Shown here piece by piece: positions 6,606 to 16,468 of a stretch of 40,301 nucleotides of DNA; position 1 is the first letter of the stretch; the number at the start of each line of letters is the position of its first letter. Position numbers and translations under genes: made by a program. Source of the stretch: Candidatus Poribacteria bacterium (GTDB lineage: Bacteria > Poribacteria > WGA-4E > PCPOR2b). The DNA lies in contig JAGWBT010000035.1 in the NCBI GenBank assembly GCA_021295755.1, positions 1 through 40,301 on the forward strand, in the 5' to 3' direction. The notes beneath the pieces are model-generated. The model had not been told where the DNA came from. It worked only from the letters and a program-made list of their open reading frames with translations, and did not search any database.

Positions 6606-9600
6606 GTGCGTAATATCGAACCCATTCTTGGGCTAATAATCATTCTCTCATGTGCGTGTGGTGCGCTCTACGAAATAATCTGGGCACGTCAGATCACCCT
6701 GTTTTTCGGGAGTCCGGTATTTGCTGTGAGCGCGTTGTTGAGTGCGTTGGCAGGGGGACTGGGACTTGGCAGCTTCTATTTCAGACGTTTGGCAGATCGA
6801 GAAAACCGCCCATTGCGCGTGTATGCCTTCCTCGGAGCGGGTCTCGGTATCTTTGCGCTCATCTTCCCGATGCTGCTGGATATTCTCAACGCTATCTGCG
6901 TTCTCATCTATCGTGGGTTGGGTGCGGGGTTCTATTTCCTGTCGTGGATTCGGTTTGTGCTGTCGTTTATTGTCTTGTTTATTCCGTCAACATTGATGGG
7001 AGGGATGCTACTCCTACTCAGTAGGGCCGCCAAGGAACGATGTGCAGGATTCCGAGCAGATCGCCTCTTCGCAATCAATATGCTAAGCGCGAGCATTGGT
7101 TGTATCGCCGTTGGTTTCTTCCTCCTCCAACTTCTAGGTCTTCAGAGTTCGGTTTATCTGGGTGTCGCAATTAACTTGATTCTGGCGGGGGTTGCTTTCG
7201 GTTTAGACCGCTCACGGTCTGAAACGCCTGTGGATTTGCAGCAGGACGCGCGCGATGAATCAGAGACCGCTTCAACAGGGGGAATGTGGCGGCTATTGTT
7301 ATGGACATTTGCCGTTTCTGGCTTCTGTGCAATGGGTTATGCAGTCCTCTGGACACGTCTCCTGACGACTTTTCTTGGCAGCGCAAGTTATGCGTTTTCG
7401 GTCACGCTGACTGCTTTACTTCTTGGCATTACCGCTGGTAGCTTGGTATTTGCAGCAATCGCGCGTCGAGTTAAGCCGTGCATAAACCTTTTTGGATTGA
7501 TCCAGATTGGGGTAGGGCTATCCGTTGTTGCGCTGATACCTGCTTTCGGAAACCTGTATGGGATTAGCAGGGGACTACAAAACGCTTTCGGGATTGGACG
7601 TATCTGGGAATTTGGTGCCGGAATCATCCTGATGATTGTTCCTGCTATTCTTATCGGAGGGAGTTTTCCGTTAGCTCGCCGAATTTGTGCGTCAGCCAAA
7701 TCGCAATCAGCAGCTTACCCTTTCAGCACAATCGGCGCACTCCTTGGACCGCTGTGTACGGGGTTTATCCTTATCCCGTTGATTGGGATGCGTCCGAGCC
7801 TTGTCTTAACCGCCGGGTTAAATGCGGTTCTAGGGTGTGTTTTAATTGTTAGGGATACAGAAAAATCACAGCTTTTCAGTGGCACTGCGATTGGTAGTGC
7901 TATCCTAACTGTTGGTGTTGGGTTGATGGTGTTGCTATGGGGGAACTCACCTCCCTTCTTGAAGAATGGGGTCTTTTGGTCACAACGCATGAACGATACG
8001 CTAGTTGCGTATACCGAAACTGTCGACGCGAATATCGCTACGTTTATGGATGACCAAGGTATCCATCGGATCTATGTTGACAACGATGAGATCGCCGACA
8101 CTTCTCGTCGAGGATCGGCGCCACATCGCATCATCGCTCATCTGCCGCTACTGCTGCATCCGAATCCTGAACACGGTCTTGTCCTCGGGTTTGGGATGGG
8201 AATCACCTCCCACACCATGACGCAGCACGATGTGCGTGTGGACACCGTCGAAAATCCAGATGGACTCATCGAAACGGCACAGAAATACTTTGCCGACGTA
8301 AACCATAGCGTCCTCGACAGTGCCTCGTTCAATCACACGGTCAATGATGAGCGAAATTATCTGTTGATGACCCTAAAACAATACGACGTAATTTCTATAG
8401 GTGCCCGTCATCCGCTGGTGAGTTCAACGAGTTCCAACCTTTACACCGCAGATCTATACCGGTGGTGCAAGCGTATTCTTACAGAAGATGGTATAATATG
8501 TCAGTGGATACCGCTCAAGCGGCTGCCAGAAACACATCTCAAGATGATTCTGAGAACCTTTATTGAGGTGTTTCCAAACGCAACAATATGGTATAAATAC
8601 ACCCCAGAGTTTGCCCTCCTGATTGGGACACCAGAACGGCTAAAGATAAATTATCAACGCCTTATGGAGAGGACACAGATGCCACGGGTTCACGAAGCGC
8701 TTGCGGCTAATGACCTCGATGGATTGTCCCTTATTGATTCGTTCATGATGGGTGAACAGGCGGTCCGAACGTATGCCGGTGATGGTCCAATCCATACAGA
8801 CGATCACCCACGTATGGAGTTCTTTCAGCCCCGTACACTGGCGAACACAACTCACATAAACATTGCGGGACTCGCGAAATACCGTGAACGCTCTACTCCC
8901 TATTTGGCAAATTATGGTCGTACGATGAGCGATAAGATCGAAGTGCGAAAGCGAATCGACCTCTACTTTGATGCCACGGAGAAGCTGATCGAGGGACAGA
9001 TTGAACATGCCAAGGGAGAATATGAAAAGGCTGTAGGTGTATTGAATCAGGCGGTAGCCATTAATCCGGACGATAATACGATTCGATACAATCTTGGGGC
9101 TGCGGTAGCGTTGGCAAACAAGGATTATCGTGAGGAGCTCAAGCAGACAGAAAAAGCCCTTAAACAAGCACTACAAAGCAATCCACGCGATGCCCAAAAA
9201 TATGTTGAACTGGGTGTCACGTATGAACTTCAGGGGGAATTGGCGAAATCTGCGGATGCCTTTGAAGAAGCGCTGAAATATGACCCGAATCGCCTAGAGT
9301 TGTATTCATTGCTCGGACCGATTTATGAACGTCAAGAACGGTACGCCGACGCGTTGCGCACGTACCAGAGACTTGAGCAATTAGAGCCAAATCTTCCTGC
9401 TATCATCTTCGGTGCAATGGCATCGATTTATCATTTTCATAAGAAGATGCTTCCCGAAGCGCTCCAATATGCACAGAAGGCATTGGCACTGGAGGCAGGT
9501 TCTTGGCGTGTGCATAACCTGTTAGGGGCTATCTATACGGATAAGAAGGAGTTTGAAAAAGCGGTTGGTGCCTTCAAGGCTGCAATGCGACTCGCGCCGA

Positions 9601-9767
9601 ACGAACCGATGCCACACAGCGATTTAGCGAAAGTGTTCCTCGCACAAGGTAGATATGATGAAGCGTTAGAATCCGCGAATACGGCAATACGTCTCGCACC
9701 GAGGACCCCATACTTTCAAGAGCAGCGCCGTCAGATCGAATCGGCAATGGCAGCGGATGATGAATAA
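6606..9767 (+). CDS. Large fused membrane / spermidine-synthase-like / TPR protein
   Basis: About 1053 residues. GTG 6606 is preferred because GGGAGCGGAG precedes it; the frame is open back to TTG 6582. Two blocks of hydrophobic helices (about 1-200 and 220-450) resemble the fused MFS/spermidine synthase family. A Rossmann domain follows (about 520-690) and then several TPR units (about 790-1050; for example ALKYDPNRLELYSLLGPIYE and AIRLAPRTPYF). The methyltransferase-like core reads VLGFGMGITSH where true synthases have GGGDG. YDVISIGARHP stands where the catalytic Asp normally is, so polyamine synthesis is unlikely. Such proteins may be scaffolds or transport-linked proteins in the inner membrane with a cytoplasmic or periplasmic TPR tail. 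Role unknown. It is 38 bases from the SDR gene and 115 bases before hisS. Confidence 0.8.
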   Translation: MRNIEPILGLIIILSCACGALYEIIWARQITLFFGSPVFAVSALLSALAGGLGLGSFYFRRLADRENRPLRVYAFLGAGLGIFALIFPMLLDILNAICVLIYRGLGAGFYFLSWIRFVLSFIVLFIPSTLMGGMLLLLSRAAKERCAGFRADRLFAINMLSASIGCIAVGFFLLQLLGLQSSVYLGVAINLILAGVAFGLDRSRSETPVDLQQDARDESETASTGGMWRLLLWTFAVSGFCAMGYAVLWTRLLTTFLGSASYAFSVTLTALLLGITAGSLVFAAIARRVKPCINLFGLIQIGVGLSVVALIPAFGNLYGISRGLQNAFGIGRIWEFGAGIILMIVPAILIGGSFPLARRICASAKSQSAAYPFSTIGALLGPLCTGFILIPLIGMRPSLVLTAGLNAVLGCVLIVRDTEKSQLFSGTAIGSAILTVGVGLMVLLWGNSPPFLKNGVFWSQRMNDTLVAYTETVDANIATFMDDQGIHRIYVDNDEIADTSRRGSAPHRIIAHLPLLLHPNPEHGLVLGFGMGITSHTMTQHDVRVDTVENPDGLIETAQKYFADVNHSVLDSASFNHTVNDERNYLLMTLKQYDVISIGARHPLVSSTSSNLYTADLYRWCKRILTEDGIICQWIPLKRLPETHLKMILRTFIEVFPNATIWYKYTPEFALLIGTPERLKINYQRLMERTQMPRVHEALAANDLDGLSLIDSFMMGEQAVRTYAGDGPIHTDDHPRMEFFQPRTLANTTHINIAGLAKYRERSTPYLANYGRTMSDKIEVRKRIDLYFDATEKLIEGQIEHAKGEYEKAVGVLNQAVAINPDDNTIRYNLGAAVALANKDYREELKQTEKALKQALQSNPRDAQKYVELGVTYELQGELAKSADAFEEALKYDPNRLELYSLLGPIYERQERYADALRTYQRLEQLEPNLPAIIFGAMASIYHFHKKMLPEALQYAQKALALEAGSWRVHNLLGAIYTDKKEFEKAVGAFKAAMRLAPNEPMPHSDLAKVFLAQGRYDEALESANTAIRLAPRTPYFQEQRRQIESAMAADDE

Positions 9768-9882
9768 CAAAACGACGGACTGGACAAGTAGCATCAGGAT
9801 AAGTCGAAGAAAAGAGAGAAATAGCGGTTAAAGAAGTAACAAAACATAATCATACACTCGACAAAGGGGTAATAGATAGAAA

Positions 9883-11148
9883 ATGCAGATTCAATCACCA
9901 AAGGGGACGAGAGACATCCTCCCTTCAGAGGTTCAGACATGGCAATGGGTCGAGGGGACCGCACGCGATGTTTTTGGCACTTACGGCTATCAGGAGATCC
10001 GTACGCCAATTTTTGAAAGCACAGACCTTTTCGTTCGTGGGGTCGGCGATACCACCGATATCGTCGAAAAAGAGATGTACACCTTCAATGACCGGGGCAA
10101 TCGAAGCGTCTCATTGCGTCCAGAAGGCACGGCGTCGGTAGTGCGTGCCATGCTCCAAAATCGTCTGATGGATGGTGCCAGCGTCCTAAAATTTTACTAC
10201 ATCGGTCAGATGTTTCGCTATGACCGTCCACAGGCGGGACGGTATCGAGAGTTTTGGCAGGTTGGCATCGAAGCGTTTGGCGCAGATTCGCCCGCAATTG
10301 ACGCAGAGATCATCGCAGCAGGGCAGCAATTTTTCGCAACGCTTGGCATCAAAGACCTTACCTTGCATCTCAACAGCATCGGCGATCCGGTCTGTCGTCC
10401 AAAGTATGTTGAAGATCTGACAGCGTATGCGAAGGAACATCTTGACGAGCTATGCGGAAAATGTTACGCACGTCACGAACGAAATCCAATGCGAATCTTG
10501 GATTGCAAAGAGAGCGGTTGTCGTGCCGTTGTTGCTAACGCGCCGCTTCTGTCCAATTACCTCTGTGACGCTTGCAGCGAGAACTTCGATATGGTTAAGA
10601 GTTATCTGGACGCACTCGAAATTGTTTATCACGAAGATCCATACGTCGTTAGGGGGTTGGATTACTATTCTCGCACCGCATTTGAATTCACTGCGGGCGG
10701 TTTGGGGGCACAAAATGCAATCGGGGGTGGTGGCCGGTATGACTATCTGGCAGAAGAGATCGGGGGCGCTGCAACCCCCGGCATCGGATTCGCGCTGGGC
10801 ATGGATCGAATCATCATTGCTTTGGAGGCTCAGGAGGTTACTGTGCCAACCTCTGCGCCCGTGGATGTCTACTTCACGGTTTTAGGGGACGCTGCGATGC
10901 CTATAACCCTGCGGTTAGCGCAAGAACTTCGTGAAAATGGGGTCAAGACAGATCTTGAGTATAAAAGGCGCGGCTTGCGCGCACAGATGAGGACTGCAAA
11001 CAAACTCAACGCACAGTATGTCGTCATGATTGGCGAAGATGAGATCAACAATGCAGCCGCGACAGTACGGGATATGGGAAGCGGCGATCAGCAGTCGGTC
11101 GCGTTCCAACAGTTAGCGGAAATGATGCGTGAAAAGATTGACAGCTAG
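9883..11148 (+). CDS. hisS: Histidine--tRNA ligase
   Basis: A 421-residue class II aminoacyl-tRNA synthetase that charges tRNA-His. Diagnostic motifs are KGTRDILP at the N-terminus, motif 2 RPEGTASVVRA (79-89) with YREFWQVGIE, the histidine-A peptide RGLDYYSRTAFEF (about 257-269) and GGGGRYDYL (about 281-289), plus motif 3 GIGFALGMDR. The C-terminal anticodon-binding domain is complete. A Cys pattern (CGKCYARHE, CDAC) sits in the insertion domain and could be a zinc knuckle. Length is normal. ATG 9883 has only a weak upstream GGGGT. aspS follows after 200 bases, an order seen in many bacteria. Confidence 0.97.
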   Translation: MQIQSPKGTRDILPSEVQTWQWVEGTARDVFGTYGYQEIRTPIFESTDLFVRGVGDTTDIVEKEMYTFNDRGNRSVSLRPEGTASVVRAMLQNRLMDGASVLKFYYIGQMFRYDRPQAGRYREFWQVGIEAFGADSPAIDAEIIAAGQQFFATLGIKDLTLHLNSIGDPVCRPKYVEDLTAYAKEHLDELCGKCYARHERNPMRILDCKESGCRAVVANAPLLSNYLCDACSENFDMVKSYLDALEIVYHEDPYVVRGLDYYSRTAFEFTAGGLGAQNAIGGGGRYDYLAEEIGGAATPGIGFALGMDRIIIALEAQEVTVPTSAPVDVYFTVLGDAAMPITLRLAQELRENGVKTDLEYKRRGLRAQMRTANKLNAQYVVMIGEDEINNAAATVRDMGSGDQQSVAFQQLAEMMREKIDS

Positions 11149-11164
11149 ATTTGACAGTGGTGTA

Positions 11165-11194
11165 GGTCGCGAGATCCTCTCGGACTTGCCCGAT
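11165..11194. repeat. Dispersed 30-bp repeat, copy 1
   Basis: A 30-bp sequence beginning ggtcgcgagatcctctcgg and ending gacttgcccgat. It matches 23346-23375 at 28 of 30 positions in the same orientation. Both copies are intergenic. Its function is unknown; it resembles the REP-like palindromic units found many times in some genomes. Confidence 0.75.
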
Positions 11195-11348
11195 ACTCCT
11201 GCTCGGTCCAATACCGGCGGGTAATCTGTAGATCGAGATTCATATCTCGACACCCAAATGTCAATTGAACCGAGAACGCCATCAGTCAAGCATATCAGAT
11301 TGAGGACTAAGACTGTATTTTTATAAATTGAAGGAGAGAATCAAAGTA

Positions 11349-13127
11349 ATGCCTGAAATGCAAAGAACACACTATTGTGGAGAACTACGGCTCGCCGATG
11401 CCGGTAAATCGGTACGACTCACCGGTTGGGTATCTCGCCGCCGGGATCACGGCGGCGTCATTTTCATAGACCTACGTGATCGAACCGGAATCACGCAGGT
11501 GGTCTTCGATCCAATAATTGACCCCGAAGCGCACCGGGCTGCGGGCGCGATTCGCAACGAATTTGTGTTAAGTGTCAGCGGAAAGGTTCGGGAGCGCGGA
11601 GAGGGGCTGACCAATCCTAACCTCCTTACCGGCGAGATTGAACTGGCATCGGACGAACTGGAGATTTTGAACACTGCGAAAACCCCGCCCTTCTTGGTCG
11701 AAGATGATATCGATACCGCAGAGGATGTTCGTATGCAGTACCGATACGTTGACCTCCGCCGTCCAAAGATGCAGAAGATGCTACAGATTCGGCACAAAGC
11801 AATGCTTGCCGCACGGAGATACATGGACGAACAAGGCTTCCTTGAGATTGAGACGCCAATCTTGATGAACAGTACACCAGAGGGGGCGCGTGATTTTCTG
11901 GTGCCAAGCCGGCTCAACCCCGGCAAATTCTATGCCTTGCCACAGTCACCGCAGCAGTTCAAGCAACTATCAATGATGAGTGGTATAGATCGTTATTTCC
12001 AAATCGCGCGTTGTTTCCGTGACGAAGATACCCGCGCAAATCGGCTTCTTGAATTAACGCAGCTTGATATTGAAATGTCCTTCGCAACCCGAGAAGATGT
12101 CATGGAAGTGACGGAAGGATTATTCAAGAGAATCTTTGAGGAAGCGGTTGACATTCCCATCCCTACACCGTTCCGCCGTATGCCTTACAGTGAAGCAATG
12201 GAACGATACGGCACCGATAAGCCAGATACACGGTTTGGACTGGAACTCTCCGATCTCTCGGATCTGGTGGCGGACTGTGATTTCAAGGTGTTTACGGGTG
12301 CCTTGGCAAACGAAGGGCAGGTAAAAGGGCTTGCTGTGCCCGGTGGAGCGTCACTCTCGCGCAGGGAGATAGATGATCTCACAGAGTTTGTCGCCATTTA
12401 TAGAGCAAAGGGGTTAGCATGGATTAAGGTAACAGAGGAAGGCGCTTTTGAATCAAGTATCGTCAAATTTTTCAGCGAAGATACTCTCAAGGCAGTTAGC
12501 GAGCGGATGAGCGCCCAGCCGGGCGATCTAATGGTGTTTGTGGCTGACAAACCGCAGATTGTCGCGGATGCACTTGCAAGCCTGCGCCTGCATCTCGGCG
12601 AAAAACTCGAATTGATTGATTATGATCGCTTTGATTTCCTGTGGATTATCGATTTTCCCCTGTTCTTCTGGGATGAGGAGGAGAATCGCTACGAACCTTC
12701 TCAACACCTTTTCACAATGATGCCCGAGGAAGATATTCCGCTGCTGGATATCGATCCGGGGAAGGCGAGAGGTCTACAATACGACCTAATTATCAACGGA
12801 GAAGAGTGCGCCGGGGGTAGCATCAGAATTCACCGATGGGAGCTCCAACAGAAGATATTTGAAATCATGAAGATCAAACCCCAGGAGGTGACCGAGCGGT
12901 TTGGGTACTTCGTTGAAGCGTTGCAATATGGAACACCGCCGCATGGCGGTATTGCTTCGGGGTTAGATCGGATGATGATGATGATGACCGGCGAAAAAAA
13001 TATCCGTGAAGTCACCGCGTTTCCGAAGACACAGAACGGGTTGTGTCTGCTCACCGTTGCACCCTCTGAAGTCACCGACGAACAGCTTGAAGAGTTGTCT
13101 ATTAAGGTTGATTTGGTTGAGGGTTAA
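11349..13127 (+). CDS. aspS: Aspartate--tRNA(Asp/Asn) ligase, bacterial type with GAD domain
   Basis: A 592-residue class II synthetase with an OB-fold anticodon domain (1-110), a catalytic core (RCFRDED, RANRLLELTQLDIEMSF), the bacterial GAD insertion (about 290-420) and motif 3 GGIASGLDRMMMMMTG. ATG 11349 is chosen: AAGGAGAG lies 9-13 bases upstream, and the peptide RTHYCGELRLADAGKSV is the usual start of AspRS. The OB-fold reads RRRDHGG (His34) and RERGEGLTN (Gly86). With a 3-residue offset these correspond to His31 and Gly83, which mark the non-discriminating Pseudomonas enzyme that also mischarges tRNA-Asn (E. coli has Leu and Lys). So this AspRS probably feeds a GatCAB transamidation pathway. 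Confidence 0.97.
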   Translation: MPEMQRTHYCGELRLADAGKSVRLTGWVSRRRDHGGVIFIDLRDRTGITQVVFDPIIDPEAHRAAGAIRNEFVLSVSGKVRERGEGLTNPNLLTGEIELASDELEILNTAKTPPFLVEDDIDTAEDVRMQYRYVDLRRPKMQKMLQIRHKAMLAARRYMDEQGFLEIETPILMNSTPEGARDFLVPSRLNPGKFYALPQSPQQFKQLSMMSGIDRYFQIARCFRDEDTRANRLLELTQLDIEMSFATREDVMEVTEGLFKRIFEEAVDIPIPTPFRRMPYSEAMERYGTDKPDTRFGLELSDLSDLVADCDFKVFTGALANEGQVKGLAVPGGASLSRREIDDLTEFVAIYRAKGLAWIKVTEEGAFESSIVKFFSEDTLKAVSERMSAQPGDLMVFVADKPQIVADALASLRLHLGEKLELIDYDRFDFLWIIDFPLFFWDEEENRYEPSQHLFTMMPEEDIPLLDIDPGKARGLQYDLIINGEECAGGSIRIHRWELQQKIFEIMKIKPQEVTERFGYFVEALQYGTPPHGGIASGLDRMMMMMTGEKNIREVTAFPKTQNGLCLLTVAPSEVTDEQLEELSIKVDLVEG

Positions 13128-13296
13128 TCAGATTTTTGAGGGTGTTTACATCGGTCTTGGGCTTTAGCCAGCCATCGGTTTTGCGAAACCCACCTCAGGT
13201 GCCTGACGTCATTATCTAAGGAGATTTGCTTTCAGACAACCCTAGGGTAGTGCGGCTAGTAACCTGTGTCAGATTAAACACATCTTTTCCGACAAA

Positions 13297-14154
13297 ATGG
13301 CAAAAATGGAAATGGCTGCAATGAAGGAAGAGATCCAGTTCAGTCCAGAAGATCAACAGTTCATTGACCGAGCCACAGATTTTTGCCAGCGAATGGGTGA
13401 GCGTGCTGTCCTCATGTTGGTTGGGAGTCGTGCCGCTAACTTTGCTGATGAATGGTCGGACCTTGACCTATGTATCATTGGCGATAAGTGGTGCCTTTCC
13501 GATGAAGATCGGAGAACTTACGAACGAAGCCAGCAACTCTTCGTCGATCGAGGCGATTATGAAGCCCACTGGTCATTTTATGATGAAGAGGACCTACGGG
13601 TGTGGTTGGAGACATGGCCCAATGAGATGATGTGGCTTGTTGCCACCTCGCAACCCTTCTACGGTTGTTTAACTACCGCAGAAGAACTGAAGCATCGCTA
13701 TCGCCTGTATCCGCTAGTGGTCGCCGAGAACAAGTTAAAATGGATGTTCGGCAAGTATTATTACTCGCAGCGCGGTCCCTTAGCTATGGCAGCTCGGAAG
13801 CACACGGAAATGGCGTTTATTGCGGTTGGAAACGTCATCGAATATCTCTGCAAAATTTGCTGCATTGCTGAGAAGCAGCCGTTTCCCTACAGCAAATGGC
13901 TGGTTGCAGCAGCTAAACAGACACAATTGGGAGCAATGGTATATCCTTCAATTCAACGGGCGGTAGGTGGCATTGAAGAATTTATCAACCCGCCAACCGA
14001 CCGTCACTGGCGTGACTGGTTGCCGGTGAAAGAATTGCGGGCGACGTTACCGATTGTTCAAAACGGGCTGAAAGAACTGGGTTGGGTTTACGATTGGATT
14101 GACAATCCGGAGAGAGTTTACTTTGAGGAGACGGTGAAACGACCTGAACCCTGA
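13297..14154 (+). CDS. Nucleotidyltransferase-fold protein (DUF4037 / aminoglycoside adenylyltransferase-like)
   Basis: A 285-residue protein with an N-terminal polymerase-beta-like nucleotidyltransferase core: VGSRAANFADEWSDLDLCI gives the G-S motif at 43-44 and the metal-binding D-x-D at Asp55/Asp57. A helical C-terminal domain follows, with no membrane segment. This resembles DUF4037-type or aminoglycoside nucleotidyltransferase-like proteins, which transfer a nucleoside monophosphate to a small molecule or, in toxin-antitoxin systems, to a protein. The start is uncertain: ATG 13297 has no clear Shine-Dalgarno, and in-frame Met codons follow at 13306, 13312 and 13321. No partner toxin or antitoxin gene is seen. 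It lies 169 bases after aspS and 101 before ddl. Substrate unknown. Confidence 0.7.
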   Translation: MAKMEMAAMKEEIQFSPEDQQFIDRATDFCQRMGERAVLMLVGSRAANFADEWSDLDLCIIGDKWCLSDEDRRTYERSQQLFVDRGDYEAHWSFYDEEDLRVWLETWPNEMMWLVATSQPFYGCLTTAEELKHRYRLYPLVVAENKLKWMFGKYYYSQRGPLAMAARKHTEMAFIAVGNVIEYLCKICCIAEKQPFPYSKWLVAAAKQTQLGAMVYPSIQRAVGGIEEFINPPTDRHWRDWLPVKELRATLPIVQNGLKELGWVYDWIDNPERVYFEETVKRPEP

Positions 14155-14255
14155 ATGCCAACGAACCAGAATCAGAACCCCAAATGGATGTATCGGGCAT
14201 GACTCTTGCGCAAGATATCATATGATTCTTAATGACGACGAAGGAGATTTTTGAG

Positions 14256-15221
14256 ATGGAGAAAGAGCAGTTGCTCGAAAAACGAATTGCGGTGTTAATG
14301 GGTGGAAAATCGGGTGAAAGACAGGTCTCACTGCGATCCGGAGCGCGAATTACCGCTGCGCTTCAACGGCTCGGCGCAGATGTAGCCACAATCGATCCAA
14401 TCGACCTCGATTGGGTGGAGCGGCTGCGCGCTGACGCAGTTGAAATTGCATTTCTGGGGGTACACGGCAAAGGTTGCGAGGATGGAACGATTCAAGGCGT
14501 TTTAGAAGCATTTGAGTTTAGCTACACCGGTTCCGGGGTGCTCGCAAGTGCACTGGCAATGAATAAGATCATGACCAAACGGGTGCTTTCGACGCTGGAC
14601 ATTCCCACGCCTGACTACCTGGCCGTTGACCCAAACCAAAATTTAGATCTGCAATGCGAGGAGGCAATCGATCGTCTGGGACTGCCAATTGTGCTAAAGC
14701 CTGCATCGGAGGGTTCAAGCATTGGAGTATCCATTATTTCCGAACTGCCGGAGGTTAGACGAATCGCCTATAAAACCCAACATCAGTTCGGGGAAATCTT
14801 ATTTGAGCGATATATCCGAGGGCAGGAAGTCACGGTCGGATTGTTGGGGATTAATGAAAACCTCCGTGCGTTGCCCGTGCTTGAGTTGGTTCCCAAACGC
14901 GAGTTTTACGACTATGAAGCGAAGTATACTGAAGGAATGACCGAGTTCATTATTCCCGCAAGGTTATCCGATTCGCTTACCGAGGAGGTACAGGAAATCG
15001 CACTTGGGACGCATCAAGCTGTGGGCTGTTGGGGGTACTCAAGAGTGGATATGTTGGTCGATACCGATGGACAGCCCTATGTGATGGAAATTAATACACT
15101 GCCGGGGTTGACTGACCTCAGTGATCTACCGGCACAGGCAGCGGCGGCGGGTATGTCTTATGATGAATTGATCTATGAAATCTTAACGAGTGCGCAAGCA
15201 CGTCTTATCGCATCGGATTAA
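14256..15221 (+). CDS. ddl: D-alanine--D-alanine ligase
   Basis: A 321-residue ATP-grasp enzyme that makes the D-Ala-D-Ala dipeptide for peptidoglycan in the cytoplasm. Visible features are the N-terminal MGGKSGERQVSLRSG with the conserved Glu/Ser pair, GVHGKGCEDGTIQG, YTGSGVLASALAMNK, the ATP-binding LKPASEGSSIGV (about 148-159) and the metal-binding MEINTLPGLTDLS near 278. ATG 14256 is preferred because AAGGAG lies 9 bases upstream; the longer frame from 14232 would place that site inside the gene. It implies a peptidoglycan wall. No other mur genes are adjacent. Confidence 0.95.
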   Translation: MEKEQLLEKRIAVLMGGKSGERQVSLRSGARITAALQRLGADVATIDPIDLDWVERLRADAVEIAFLGVHGKGCEDGTIQGVLEAFEFSYTGSGVLASALAMNKIMTKRVLSTLDIPTPDYLAVDPNQNLDLQCEEAIDRLGLPIVLKPASEGSSIGVSIISELPEVRRIAYKTQHQFGEILFERYIRGQEVTVGLLGINENLRALPVLELVPKREFYDYEAKYTEGMTEFIIPARLSDSLTEEVQEIALGTHQAVGCWGYSRVDMLVDTDGQPYVMEINTLPGLTDLSDLPAQAAAAGMSYDELIYEILTSAQARLIASD

Positions 15222-15263
15222 TACCGACTCGTCGCTAGTCGTGCTGCTCCGACTTCAGTTCAC

Positions 15264-16298
15264 CTACGCAGCGGTAATTTCTGTGGGAATCACATCGGAG
15301 GCAGCGCCCTGCCGGAACTCAATGGCAGAATCAATCATCTTGAAGATATCAAACTGTGGTTGGTAACCGATAAGCTGCGCGCCTTTGGCGAGATCGAACT
15401 CATAATAGGTCGGCGTGTTGTCTGCCAATTGAACATCAACGTAATCCACGCCTAGTTTCTCCGCGAGATACGGCACCGTTTCCTCCCATGTAAACGACTT
15501 AGGTCCGGCGAGTTGGAAAGCCTCCCCGTATGCCTCCGGTTTGCCGAGCGCAGCTAAAAAACCGAGCACGATGTCGCGCACATCCGCTATATGTTTCTTA
15601 TAGGATCTTCCGTTCTCATCTCGTGCGATGAGCAGGCGTTCTCCTGCGTCCCCAAACCCCAGTAGTTGTCGGCGGGTTTCGGCTGCGGCTCCTATGGTCC
15701 TGTTTGCGTAGGCATTCTGCCAATTGTCAAGGCGAAATTGGACAAAATTCAAGATCTCGTCTCCAGCGGCCACGAAGGCAAAACGGAAAATTGAGATCGG
15801 CAGTTGATAACTCCGATAATACCCACGACACATCTCTTCTCCCAGTACCTTTGAGAGTGCATACCACCCGCCCGGTTTCTGAGACATCTCGTCTTCGCGA
15901 ATCGGTTCTGACAGACCGCCGGGGAGGTATTTCTCATAAGTTGCGTCGGTGCTCGCGAAGAAGAAGTGTTTGAGGTTATTCACGTTCTCACGGGCAGCCT
16001 CCAGCATGTTAAACGTACCGCGTGTGTTGATCTCGAAGTAATCCTCATTGGAAAAAGGACCGCCGCCTTGGAATGCCGCCCCAAGATGACAGATCGCCTC
16101 TACTCCAGCGACCGCTCTGTTTACATCTGCCGGATTGACCAAACTTCCCTCAACCAATTCAACCGGAAGCCCTTCAAACTTTTCCAGCCGCGAATCCTTT
16201 TCCCAAACCAATCCGCGTACTTCATGTCCTTCATTGATGAGTGCTTTGGCAAGATTGGCACCGATTCGGCCAGATATGCCGGTAACAAGAATTTTCAT
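15264..16298 (-). CDS. NAD-dependent epimerase/dehydratase (extended SDR)
   Basis: A 344-residue extended SDR. GISGRIG (7-13) binds the dinucleotide; FFFASTDATYE supplies Ser/Thr116-117, and Tyr146/Lys150 (WYALSKVLGEE) complete the catalytic set. The C-terminal half (FQLAGPKSFTWEETVPYLAE) is typical of nucleotide-sugar epimerases or related NAD(P)-dependent sugar-modifying enzymes. The substrate cannot be named. A strong Shine-Dalgarno (TTAGGAGATACC on the minus strand) precedes the ATG at 16298. The gene converges with ddl, their ends being 42 bases apart, and stands alone on this strand. Confidence 0.85.
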   Translation of the reverse strand: MKILVTGISGRIGANLAKALINEGHEVRGLVWEKDSRLEKFEGLPVELVEGSLVNPADVNRAVAGVEAICHLGAAFQGGGPFSNEDYFEINTRGTFNMLEAARENVNNLKHFFFASTDATYEKYLPGGLSEPIREDEMSQKPGGWYALSKVLGEEMCRGYYRSYQLPISIFRFAFVAAGDEILNFVQFRLDNWQNAYANRTIGAAAETRRQLLGFGDAGERLLIARDENGRSYKKHIADVRDIVLGFLAALGKPEAYGEAFQLAGPKSFTWEETVPYLAEKLGVDYVDVQLADNTPTYYEFDLAKGAQLIGYQPQFDIFKMIDSAIEFRQGAASDVIPTEITAA

Positions 16299-16468
16299 AA
16301 AGGTATCTCCTAATTTTATTGTGGAGCTCAGTTAATTTTTTATTTGTGATTTTGACTTTACTTTGTTATCATCAAATCTTCGTAGTGGAAACCTCATACT
16401 TTAGTGCAGGGAGGAAACTGTGTCTCCTTTTTTTGCGTAATATGTTTGTGGTAATATGAGTGAAAATA

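Noticed and set aside
11300-11327. TTGAGG-16-TATAAA as an aspS promoter
   Set aside because: The start of transcription would fall on the Shine-Dalgarno, leaving almost no leader; more likely chance in an AT-rich gap.
16400-16440. ggag...ctcc followed by seven T as a terminator
   Set aside because: The stem is only 4-5 bp with a 10-nt loop and there is no upstream plus-strand gene to terminate; it may belong to the left end of the tnpB element.
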